Below are positions 27,345-38,289 of a DNA stretch of 64,000 bases, piece after piece. The stretch spans positions 3,398,485 to 3,462,484 of the forward strand of contig NC_134027.1 of assembly GCF_964204645.1 (NCBI RefSeq), given 5' to 3'. Every line of letters begins with the position of its first letter. Positions within the stretch are counted from its first letter, which is position 1. Under the pieces are notes generated by a model. It was not told where the DNA came from and did no database searches. It was given only the letters and a program-made list of their open reading frames with translations. Made by a program: the position numbers and the translations under genes. Source of the stretch: Tubulanus polymorphus (Eukaryota; Nemertea; Palaeonemertea; Tubulaniformes; Tubulanidae).

Positions 27345-28043
27345 AAAACTTGTGTTCATCATTCCTCAATTAACAGTGAACAAAATCATGTTTTTAGCAA
27401 AATTATGTGGATTTTACTGGTGCATTTACGGACTGAATCCAGATATAGGTGAAATTGTGTTTAGCATTTTAGAGACAGTAAAATCAATCCAGTGATTTCT
27501 CAAACGACTGTTCAGTTGAAGTGATGGTTAAAACAATACGAGAAACCTGTGTAATTATTTGTATTTGTCCAGTGTAATTAAAACGAGGGGGATTTCAATA
27601 TGAGGGGGCTGCGATATCTTTTGTATGTGTATAATACCTGAAGAATAAAACAAATTTTGTATATTAATCGTTTGGTCTTTGTGGTTATATTTTTGTGTGA
27701 AAAACTGAGGAATTCGATTTTTAGCCTGAAAGCACCCATCAAGACAACACAAGATAGAATCCTAAAGGTTTGTGCCAATATTTTATTCACCGTTTTAACC
27801 ATTAAGGAATAATTTAGACCATGGGATGGATTACGTCTGAACAAAATATCGGCACCTCGTGGAAACTTTTTCGTTGTGGGATTATATCTTGTATAAAATG
27901 TTTGAATTGATTTTCAACCAGAAACACTCGAGATGTGAAACCTAACGACTGTTCCAGGCAGCTGGTACTGCATCAAGCATTGGGAGAAATCAGTTCATCA
28001 TCGACGAATAAACAATAGAAAATATGGATAAAATAATATTTAT
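27345..28043. other. Convergent 3' UTRs of SNRPD1 and LENG1
   Basis: No gene. SNRPD1 poly(A) signal at 27644-27649 (plus). On the minus strand, LENG1 has AATAAA candidates at 28039-28044, overlapping its stop codon, and near 27780. If the distal one is used, the two transcripts overlap end to end by about 130 bases. Confidence 0.55.
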
Positions 28044-29438
28044 TCACCATTTATATTGAGGTTCATCGAGTCTAGGCTTCCTCGCTAATTCTGGATTGTA
28101 TTGAGAATTGTATCCACGTTTACGATCATCATATTCAACAGTTTTTGTTTCTGGTATTTTTTCACCTCTTGCTTTAGCAAGCACTTGTTCAGTTCTAAAC
28201 CGTTCAGCTTTTTCTCTATTGATTCTCTCGGCGCGCAATTGTTCAATAGTTTTTTTGCCAGGCGTTTTAGATTTTTCCTTTTTGTCCTTATGTTTTTTGT
28301 GCTTTTTGTGTAGAATTTCCTGAGAAAAGATTTACAAGTTGATAGAATAATTAATGAAATAGAGATTGAACACATGCAGCTTAGTTCTAAGTACAAACCT
28401 TATCATCTTCATCATCTGCATGATCAACCTTTCGTTTTTCATTAACATACTTTGACATATGAGCCATTGGATCCAGGGCGCGTTTCTTCTTATAATCCTG
28501 CTCCCCTTTTCTGAAAACATCAACGTCATGCTTAGAAATATGCAATGAATACGTAATAGTTTAAAATTGAATATCAGAAATGCTATAGATAAATACCTCG
28601 TACTAGTAGGACTAGTCGAAGAGGTTGATTGATTTGTAGTAGATCGTTTTCTAACTTCAGTTGGGTTATAATACCATGGTTTACAGGCTACAAAAAAAGA
28701 AGAAATAATTTGATCAAATTTCACTAATAATCATTAACTTTATGAACATCTAAAAGTGCACTTACTTTGTGACTCTGCAGCACTTTGTCCAAGATATGTC
28801 AATAAGCCAATACTTTTCTCATATTTCTCCTGTTCCTCCTTTTTTTCCTTTTCATGTTCCTCATTGGCCCCCTACAGGTTAAAAGTATTTAGAGAGTGTA
28901 GAACACGTCAAAGACGTATAAAGTGAAGATGATTGAATTTGAATACCGGTACTCACCGATTGTTCGCCTTCAAATAGGTTAATGTGCTCAGGTTTTACAA
29001 ATTCAACTAATGGAGTAGAAGGAACAGGTACAGGTCCTACTAGTTCATTATAATGTCTCGAAGAATCTAACTGTTTGTGATCTGTAGATTGACCTAGGCG
29101 AGCCCTTGATCGTTCACGCAGTAAATTTGTCCTCGCTTCTTGTTCCTAGAATAATCGTGAAATGCAATCAATGAAACTATAATAAGATTGGGAGTAACAG
29201 TATTGATGACTGAAGTAAGAATACTTACTGCTAGAGCAATCTTTCTTAAACATTCCTCTTCTTCTTCAGCGGCTTTTGCTTCATCCCTGCGAACTCTTTC
29301 GATGTTTTTCTTCGTTCGTACATGCCAACTGAAAAATAATTTTTCCTCATTATTGAAAAATGTCAATTGAATAATTTAGAGCATTAGAAATACAAACGAC
29401 CAAATCCAAACTTACTTTTTCTTAGGTAAAATATTCAT
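28044..29438 (-). CDS. LENG1: LENG1-like nuclear protein (Cir_N domain)
   Basis: Ortholog of leukocyte receptor cluster member 1, a poorly characterised conserved nuclear protein with an N-terminal Cir_N domain shared with several splicing-associated factors. Seven minus-strand exons: 29416-29438, 29229-29328, 28957-29145, 28766-28871, 28597-28687, 28399-28510, 28044-28319, giving 298 residues (human about 264). Hallmarks: [20 protein letters not shown] with [12 protein letters not shown] (Cir_N), [16 protein letters not shown], a PWYYNP motif, a Lys/His-rich stretch ([12 protein letters not shown]), [15 protein letters not shown], and a conserved end [14 protein letters not shown]. Mostly charged, likely helical. 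The stop codon is embedded in TGAATAAA. Confidence 0.93.
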
Positions 29439-30700
29439 CTTCTGTTTATTACTCCGTCAGTGGCTAAGTAAATATTCTGAAAAGAAAAATGTCATATTAA
29501 CCGGAAATACACGTGCATTTGTTTATTATAAATATTTGGTTGCGCATGCGCATTATATGTCTAGACAACGCCCTCCAGCGAGTATATCATCAGTTAATAG
29601 GTAAGCAATTAAACTCGCCGATTGATCATCTATCAGGCCGTATTCGATCTTATAATCAGTAGGATTATATTCTTCATATTTTTTTCTATAATTTCTCCTA
29701 ATTTCAATTAGATCAGGATCTCAATAATGTGTTTAAGGGTGAATGTTAGTCGGGGGCTTATTAACAATAGACAGCAGGTGCGCGTGCATAGTGCCCGCTC
29801 CGTGTAGCTGTGTGGCGTCATCTCGAATCTTCAGGCGCTAATTCTGAGGTATCAACCGTTCACTCACTGATAGAAAACTCAGTACAGGTATACAAATAGT
29901 TTCTCTCTAATGTACACCAGTGATTAGCGTCGAAACTGTTAATCCTGATGCGGAATTTTGCACGTTTTTAAAGACGCACGATGAAGCGACGCCGAGGCGG
30001 TCTAAAAATCAAAATGGCAGATGGCGTTGGCTTGTTTAGGAGGGCGCTGTCGCCCGGGTCACAACGCTCCTACCGTCTGGAATTAGAACATCAAATCCAT
30101 CTTTAAACTCATCTAGGACTTATCGGCTATCTTATACGATGCGCTTAACGCATGATAACGTTTTCACGTTTGTGAAATTTGCGCCTAAAATGTGTTATAA
30201 GGTTGTTCTAGGGTTCAGCAGCCATTTTGTTCTCTTTGAATTTTATGATAATGATCCAGCTCTAGGCGCTCTCTCTGGCTGGGACCAAATCATTTTATTT
30301 CACATGTCTCCTATTAAGTAATCTCCTTTCTTGGGTTTAGTATATAACGCTATCTTATTATAGGATATATTTGTTATTAAAATTTGAACCCACTTATTTT
30401 CAAAACTGTACTGCTGATATTCAGAAATATGCAAATTACATGAATTGCAGAATTAAAATGATACATATATTTCTGATAGTTTGGTCGTACCCAGCAGAAT
30501 ATTATATTGATATTTTTATATTTCTTTGTAGCATTTTGATACTAGCCCATTGAGACAGAGGTTCTATATCAACGATATTTGTGTGAGAAAGAAAAGTTGG
30601 CCTGGTAAGGTGGCCCATAATGTTGTCTACTTTTTAATTGAAAAATGCTCGATTTGATAAGTATTTAGACTTAAACATTTTGTTTTTCTTGCAGTTGAAA
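29439..30700. promoter_or_regulatory. Divergent promoter LENG1 / CTCF and CTCF 5' UTR
   Basis: Head-to-head start region. TGCGCATGCGCA at 29541-29552 is a perfect NRF1-type palindrome about 100 bases upstream of the LENG1 ATG. CpG-rich DNA with AAAATGGCAGATGGCG around 30011-30026 (YY1-like) probably marks the CTCF start. A non-coding CTCF exon must lie here, since the first coding exon is preceded by a clear acceptor at 30693-30694; a candidate donor is CAGTACAG/gtatac near 29887. No protein-coding gene seen. Confidence 0.55.
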
Positions 30701-33700
30701 ATGGAGCCTTCTGGATCTGGTCATGTCGTCGCATCTGAGAGTCAGTCACTTAATGATATTCAGGATTATTTAGCCAATTTCAACAAGGAAATTCAGGAGA
30801 CGGGTAAGAACTAATCTAGATCATCTTAACCCTTTCAGTGCTGGCTTATGAATAATCGAAAAAGCTGGAGATAATTCGAACAAAGCCAAGTCTATCACAA
30901 ATTTATACTGCACTGCAGTGTAGGCGCAATGAAAGACTTAATCGGCATACAATTCCAGAAATTCTTTGCGGAGAAAATAATTGTAGAAATGCATTGGTTT
31001 TTTTTAGGAGCTCAAGGAACTGTCCAGTTTGCTAATGGCGGTGATCAAAGCAGCGATTTGGTAAACCAGGTTTTATTACAAGCGCAGGCTGCAGCTGGTG
31101 ATCAGAATTTAATACCCGCTGATGGCGTGAATATTGTACAACAGGAAGATAATTCTGGCGCTCTGATGATAGCTGGTTCCGATGGACAACATCAGGATCA
31201 TACGGGTCAAATAATTATACAAGCCGGCCAGGGTGATGTACATACTCAACAAGTACATACATCGGAGGCTTATAGTCAGGGACAATTAGTGATTCATGAT
31301 CAAACTCAAGGCCAGTATCATATGGCGACTAGTGAACCCAATTCCAGTCATCAAGATGCACATCATATGGATAACTCAGTCGTGCAGGTTCTTCAGTCAG
31401 TCGGCGCTGAAGAAGCTCCGGGTCATTCCGATAGCCATCACATGATCGATTTACAAGACGCGCAGTTAGTCGCCGTGCAGAACGCTCAGGACAGTTCTCA
31501 GCCTCAGTACGTCGCCGTTCAGGGTTCAACCAGTCGGGAAGAGCAAGGAAATCTGGAGATTCTCGCGAACGCTTCGCAGGCGAACGCGGAAGGGCAGCAG
31601 GTGATGTTACAGAATGCAGGAGCGAACGGTCAATATCAGACGGTCACGATCGTTCCATCGGACGTGAATCAAGGCGGAGAAGTGAGTTACGTGTTGATCG
31701 TGTCTCAACCCGACGAGAAAAAAGAACAAGTCGACGATATGGACATGTCGATCTACGATTTCAAAGAGGAGCCGAGAGATCACGCGGCTCCCGTGCACCA
31801 TTTAGGCGAAGGATTAGAAGAGTTCATGGAAGATACGCCTAAAAGAGTTATTAAATTGCTGCCGAAGCGACCGGCGCCGGGAACCACTCAACTGATGTGT
31901 AATTATTGTAACTACACGAGTCCGAAGAAATATCTGTTGACGCGACACATGAAAACGCACAGCGAAGAACGTCCGCACAAATGTAACATCTGCGACCGCG
32001 GATTCAAAACGATCGCCTCGTTGACGAACCACGTCAACACTCACACCGGCACGAAACCTCATAAATGTAAGGAGTGCGAATCTGCGTTCACGACGTCTGG
32101 CGAATTAGTGCGTCACGTACGATATCGGCACACGCACGAAAAACCACATAAATGTACGGAATGCGATTACTGTAGCGTCGAGTTGAGCAAGTTAAAACGA
32201 CATATGAGATCTCACACTGGTAAATATTTGATATTATATGATTTATTTTCTCCACAAAAAAAAAGTTTTTTTAATAATTATCAATATATATTGAATAGTT
32301 GATTAACAATATGGAGAGGGACACCGAGCTAGCTTTAAAGCTTTGTTAATTTCATCGTTGTAACTCCTTTTATTTGAGCGAAATGCCCAAGACTCCTTTA
32401 AAACACGTCCAAATTTTGAATTAGAATTAGAATTTCTACGTTGTACGCCTAAATCAGTACAGTTGGAACCAGAATCTTTTTGTTACCTAATTAGGTGGTT
32501 ACCGAATTAGAAGCCGAGTTGAAGTAATATGAGACTTTCTCTTTAGAACTCCTTGAAAACTCCAGGGGGCGGTTTCATAGATTGAGTATCAAAGTTATCC
32601 CTGAGGGTAAATCCTCAATCTGGGTGACGACCACAATAGTAACAATGAGAAACCATGGTTATAACTGACAAATTTCAAAATATTCCCAGGTATTACTTTT
32701 CTTCCACATCTATGAAACCAAGCCCTGGAATTACTGATCCGTAGGGACCCTGTTTATTTGATTGAATATGTTTTCATCCTATAGGTGAGCGCCCGTATCA
32801 ATGTCCTCACTGTTCATACGCAAGTCCGGACACGTACAAACTGAAGCGCCATCTACGCATACATACAGGCGAGAAACCATACGAATGCGATATCTGTCAC
32901 GCTCGTTTTACGCAGAGTAACAGTTTGAAAGCGCATAGACTCATACATTCCGGTACGAAACCCGTCTACCAGTGTGAACTATGTCCGACTACGTGCGGCC
33001 GTAAAACCGACTTGAAGATACATATCCAGAAACTGCACACGAGCGACAAACCGTTGCAGTGTCGAAAGTGCGGAAAATCGTTCCCGGATAGATACACGTT
33101 CAAGATTCATATGAAGACGCACGACGGGGAGAAGTGTTTTAAATGCGAGCTTTGTCCGTACGCGGCGTTATCAGAGCGCCATCTACAAAGTCATCTGCTT
33201 ACACATACAGGTGAATACATCTTTATGTTTCATTGCTTTAATGTACCGGTACAATATGTCCAAATACGGTTGACAAATAATTTTGACTTTCAATTATTAA
33301 GATCGTATAGAAAAGAAGTTTGTTTTTGAAAGTTAAAATTAGAGGAATGCCAACTGTCAGTTCTTTAACTAAACCTAATTGACTGTGAATCATTGAAATG
33401 TGAAATATTTTTGCAGGTGAAAAGCCATTTGAATGCGATCAGTGCGATCAGTCATTCAGACAGAAACAACTACTGAAACGACACAAGAATCTCTATCATA
33501 CACCTGACTATGTACCGCCTGTTCCTAAAGACAAGAGTCATGAATGCAGTGAATGCAGCAAGATCTTCGCGCACAAGGGTAATTTGCTACGTCATATGGC
33601 TATGCACGATCCGGAGAGTCCGATGTATCAACAGATATCCGGACCGGAAGAAGGTGAAATATTGTCGAAGAACGTTATTCGTACTTTACCAAAATCCGGC

Positions 33701-34922
33701 GATCAGGTTTGTATTCGCATTAGATAGAAACGTGCGGAATAAACTGTAAATAGAATATTAATCTGATATTGATACGATTTGTTTCTCAGGCGGAGGGAGA
33801 TGAAGCTCTGGGTCAGGCCGGTAAAACGGTGATGATCGAAGTGACTCAAGAAGGATCGTCGCAACAGATGTTCTTATTGATGGAAGTACCGGAGGGTACG
33901 AATGAGGTGACGGCCGAACAACTACAACAAGCGCAAGAAGCCGCGGCCAGACAAGCTCAGGAGGACGATCAGAGACATCAGCAATTACTAGACGAATCGA
34001 TCGATGATGATTTGAATGATACGTCGATGTCTGATTCGTTGGGTTCGCCGAATGTTTCCGCTATGTCGACTCCGAATGTATCAACGATGGTTTCGCCAAA
34101 CATATCAACGATGTCGGTTATGATTCCGCAAAAACAAGAACAGCCTGAACATATTCAAGAGCAACAACATCATCATGAAAACTTGGTCATGGTAAGTAGA
34201 GTAATTTCATTCTTACGATGCCAAATATAATTGAGTTCATCATCGGATACATTACAGGGTGGCCTTTTCTTTTTAAAAGTCAGGGAATTTGTAAATCAGG
34301 GGTCTCGGTATTTATTGTAGCAAGTAGAACAGAATCAACAAGAGCTACCACCGGCGAATATAATGCAAGAGCCAGAGCCTGAATTACCGGTAATCCCTGA
34401 GCCGGAGCAAGAGTTACCCGTGCCTACAGTCGATACCGAAACGATGCCGTCTGAAGAAACTGAACAGGCTATACCGACTACTCCTCGTCGCCGTGGACGA
34501 CCGAGGAAAGATAGTAATAGAGATACGACTCCGCAAACAACACCTGAACCGACCCCACCATTATCACCTCGTGCTGCTAGGTTAGTTCATTTCATTAGAG
34601 TAGCTGAATTATACTCCGCATAGTGGGGTATTATAGGGTGGCTATAGCATAGCTAGGTAACGGGTACTGAAAGGGTTAACTGTTTCAGTCGGAGAATGAT
34701 TGATAACGGAGCAATTTTATTTTTAGGAGTCGAATGAGATCAGGAATGGATTCAATGGAGGAATTGACACCGTCGAAACGAGCTCGCCGCGAGTCGCCGA
34801 AAAAAGGCAAGAAAAACGAAGTGAAAACCGAACTGGAGGACGGCGAAGTCCAGAGACAACGTTCGGAACAAATCAAAAAAGATATCGAGGAATGTTTTGG
34901 ATTTGAAGTCGATGATGAGTAA
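30701..34922 (+). CDS. CTCF: CTCF, 11-zinc-finger insulator/architectural protein
   Basis: Sequence-specific DNA-binding protein that organises chromatin loops with cohesin. Coding exons 30701-30803, 31008-32219, 32785-33210, 33417-33706, 33790-34191, 34321-34580, 34727-34922; 962 residues (human 727). The long N-terminus is Gln/His-rich and contains SIYDFKEE (Tyr at about 284, Phe at 286), matching the YxF motif by which vertebrate CTCF contacts SA2-SCC1 cohesin. Eleven fingers span about residues 330-643; order and linkers match CTCF (for example TSGELVRHVRYRHTHEKP in finger 3, CHARFTQSNSLKAH in finger 6, SFRQKQLLKRH in finger 10). Finger 11 ends in His (C2H2) instead of the Cys of vertebrate CTCF. 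The C-terminal region has a Gln-rich acidic stretch and an AT-hook-like RRRGRPRKDS. Start: AAAATGG eight bases after the acceptor. Confidence 0.96.
32300..32755. repeat. Dispersed repeat in CTCF intron (copy B)
   Basis: Intron between the exon ending 32219 and the exon starting 32785. Shares the CTCCTTT-n-TTTGAGC-n-AATGCC pattern and GTAGGGACC end with the inverse of 20815-21150. It also contains a stretch around 32570-32750 reading GGCGGTTTCATAGATTGAG, with an inverted TCTATGAAACCAAGCCC at the other side, suggesting a second, nested inverted-repeat element. Confidence 0.5.
34255..34311. repeat. CAGGGTGGCC-type repeat fragment in CTCF intron
   Basis: Begins CAGGGTGGCC and contains AAAGTCAGGGAATTTG, the same pattern as three longer copies in the receptor gene (56264-56489, 59375-59497, 59998-60236). 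Confidence 0.5.
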
Positions 34923-36747
34923 ATTGTTTGTTATTGAAATGATGAGTTGTGGAGGAATGTGTGTCTGCTGCTTGTGCTTTATTTGAAACTATTAAGAGAA
35001 TATTGTGTACATATTTCAAGCTAAAAATTTTGCGGTATCTGATTGAAGTTCATCTGTATCTAATGTTGTAACGAGTACTAAAGGTAACGCTAGGGGTATG
35101 ATTGAAATTGTCAGTCGGAAGATGTAGATATGCGTCTTATTTATATCAGAATTTGCATTTCTTCTCCCCCTCAGTCATGTATTTAGATCATTGTTGAAAT
35201 GTAGTCTGTACTACAACTGCGTTTTAAACAAATGATTGTACAAAAACGTCATCATTTTAATGCATGTTTTACTTATGTAATCAAATTAGCTTTCTTGGAT
35301 TTGTTGTTTCTTTTTTACTCTCATTCAATCAAGATGTTACATTGTCATTACATTTTCAATGTTGTCAGGTATAATATAATCTTGTAGGTTATGCATATTT
35401 TTTGGAGAGTCAGTTATTAGTTGTTAATATGATAGAATGTAAATAATCAAATCATTTATTGTAACTTTAATATTATGATGAAATTACACTCGATATGTAT
35501 CTGTATATTAATGAAACTTGATGCGAATCTCTGCTTTCTAGTTTCTTTATTGATGTAATGATATTACATTTCCAGCATTCATGATCTACTGCTGTAAATA
35601 TCGCATTATTATACTTAATTATCATATCAATATGAACAATCGTTAACATTTTGTGTAATTTAGTTTAAATGAGTTGAAAATGTCTGGATCGATGGAATTG
35701 AAATGTAAAGTTTTCTTAGTTTATAATTAATTTGGAATGTGCTTTTGATATCCTGGTATTTTGAAGAAATTTCGAAAACAGAATTTTGTGTGTAATTTTT
35801 CTATGATAACAATCTTTTCCCCTTCAATCATTGGATTCACTGAAGAAAATGTACAATAATGCGTAGTTGCAAAATATAAAAGGTATATAATCAATATTTC
35901 ATGTTGTTATGGATTTGACTTTTGTTATTCGGATTGGAAAGGATGTAGACTGATGGTTCATAGCCACTGGTGGATTTAGGGGGTCTGGACCCCTGCGTTC
36001 CGTTTCCCACCGAGATTGCCAATTTCATCAAGACCGAGATAGTTTAAACCTGTCATGGTTTCTAATAAGTCTACCAAGTGCTACTTTTTGAATTTTTGTA
36101 TCCACTAACTACAAACCATGGAATTTGACACTTGTATTATCGAAATGCTGCTTTATCCGCGAAATCTCTTTCTGGACTCGGCCTTCATATTTTCTTAGAT
36201 TCAACCCTGATAGCATTAGCTAAGGTGAGGAAGCATTGGAAGAAAATCGAAAACAATGCCACGAAAATAGAATAAAGATGAACTAATGGTATACATATTG
36301 GATTTTTATGACAAATAAATATACAAGCATGATGATTTGGTAAACATCATAACACATCACATCCACTCCACATCAAATCTTATACAATAAACTCAATCAG
36401 TGCACATTATTTCAATCGAAGTTTGATGATAATCTTATGATACTATTAACTGTAATGTATGTGGAATTCATGATCCGAGGAAATTTATCTGTAACTCTGC
36501 AAATTATTCAACTTATTTACCAGATGAATTCATTCTAGACCAAAACTATAGCACCTTCACTCGACTTATTTATTATACATGAAACTAAACATGAACAATG
36601 GTCTGTTCAATGTGCGCATACAATGGGTCATGTTTAATACAAAATTGGCTTCCAAATATCATTAGTTCCTAACTGAGATTTCTTGGGAAGATTTTCTTAT
36701 TGAGCAAATACTGATTGTTTTTGAGACACTGTTGAGACTCAAATATT
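34923..36747. other. Convergent 3' UTRs of CTCF and ENY2
   Basis: No coding exon on either strand. AT-rich. Plus-strand AATAAA candidates for CTCF at 36271-36276 and near 36315; a minus-strand AATAAA for ENY2 near 36567. A CAGGGGTCCAGACC-like piece around 35965-36000 may be a transposon end. Confidence 0.5.
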
Positions 36748-37587
36748 TCAAATATTTGACTGTTGCGCAAGGAATGTCCTGATTTTCTGTAGTAATTCTT
36801 TCTTTACCTGGTCCGGAACAAGAGCTGAAAATATTCATAACATCTAGTATCAAATCAGCTGTCAGCCTTTTGAAACTTTCAATAGCTATTCTAATTCATT
36901 TTATGCTTCCATTGTTACCTCTGCCTTTAGGAGTTATTTCAGTCACTAGGTCATCCACTGTGATATGTTCCAATCCTTTTTGACGGACGATTTCTATCAC
37001 AAAGAAATTAACAGTTCAAATTTCAAAAGAATCTTTTTTACGAAATATCTTCTTCTAGCGCATGTATTCTTTAGACGTTACCTTTGCAGTAGGCTTTTAA
37101 TTGATCCCTCCAACCGCATTCAATCAGTCTTGTCCTCAATAATTCTTTTAACCTTAAATTAAAAATCCGAGTAATATAAGTCATACAGAGTAAGATACAG
37201 TACAGTGCACTGATTAAATCATTGACATTGTTACCTTTCTCTTTCACCAGTTTCTATAAGTTTTTGATTTATAGTCGCTCTCATCTGAGCATCTCGTAAT
37301 TTTCTGTCCTGGTAACTGAATGAAAAATAGAGATACAAGGTAAGGTGAAATAGCCAGTCAGTGTTGTTAGTTTCACTGCACATCAAACAAATTCAAGGCT
37401 CACATATGGAATAAAATAATATTCATCCCATTGTTGAAGATTGTTATTGAATTTGAATTGATCATCAATCAGCAATTGAGTTAGTGATATAAAAAAAGAC
37501 CCTGCTGCTATCATTAATTACAGCTGATTAACTCGGTTAATGAGTTCAATAAGCTTTATGCAGATCTAAACTAACTCACTCTGTCAT
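36748..37587 (-). CDS. ENY2: ENY2 / Sus1, SAGA and TREX-2 subunit
   Basis: Small helical protein shared by the SAGA histone-deubiquitinase module and the TREX-2 mRNA-export complex. Five small minus-strand exons, none forming a long ORF: 37580-37587, 37235-37315, 37082-37152, 36919-36993, 36748-36824. Frames join to 103 residues (human 101). Diagnostic segments: [20 protein letters not shown], then [39 protein letters not shown], and [19 protein letters not shown]. The first exon contributes only ATG ACA GA before its GTGAGT donor; it is the only nearby ATG with the right phase. It lies head-to-head with PCIF1 and tail-to-tail with CTCF. Confidence 0.94.
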
Positions 37588-38289
37588 AATTTTAGATTTT
37601 TCTGAGTGGAATCAAGGAATGTCCGATCCGTTATGTTGCTATGTTATTCTATGCTGTGATTGGGAATAGATTTGGGTGGCAAAGTGGAAAATTTGGACTG
37701 GGAATGTAACTTTAAATCCAATTCCGTGTTTTATTTAATACTCGGTGAGTAGACGCCACCGATAGATGGCGTCAAGTTCACCAGCCAAAATGGCGGATTT
37801 TCGGCGCAAGCCGAGTGATGTTCCTCCTTAAAACAGTCTATATTTACACCTTTAATCACCAATGATCGTTAAGGTGATTATTGCAATTTAATCCTATTCC
37901 ATTGTTCTATATTTAGATGTTTGTTTTTACGTTCGTCCATCCGTGAAATAAACACAATACATACAAAACTGCCGGCATGTAAATCGAATATATGATCAAT
38001 CAAAATTAAATCAAGTCCATGATGTTTTATTGCTAAATGTAAATAAACCTTTTATTCGAATGCGACAGTTTTTTTATGTCGGTTTTTAAAGAAATAAGTA
38101 TTCAAGACACACACACATATGTGATTATACAATTTGATTAATATTGGTTGACAGTTTTCTGATTGATAATTCTAACAACCGTCTTTTTTGAATTATAGAG
38201 GCCTAGATGCCTCTACTATAAGTGTCATTCAGTATGTTCTGTTTGTTTATTTCAGTAGTTAGTATAGATAGAGATCTATGTATGTAAAG
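37588..38289. promoter_or_regulatory. Divergent promoter ENY2 / PCIF1
   Basis: 702 bases between start codons. CCAAAATGGCGGAT at 37785-37798 fits the YY1 consensus and lies in a CpG-richer patch (37740-37815). A likely acceptor before the PCIF1 start at 38252-38253 implies a non-coding 5' exon for PCIF1 within this region. Confidence 0.55.

Noticed and set aside
27180-27362. Ser/Thr-rich 60-codon minus-strand frame
   Set aside because: Antisense shadow of the Gly/Arg-rich last exon of SNRPD1.
30929-31007. Extension of the CTCF coding exon upstream (open frame from 30929)
   Set aside because: The tttttttag acceptor at 31006-31007 and the phase match with 30701-30803 show that the frame before 31008 is intron read-through.
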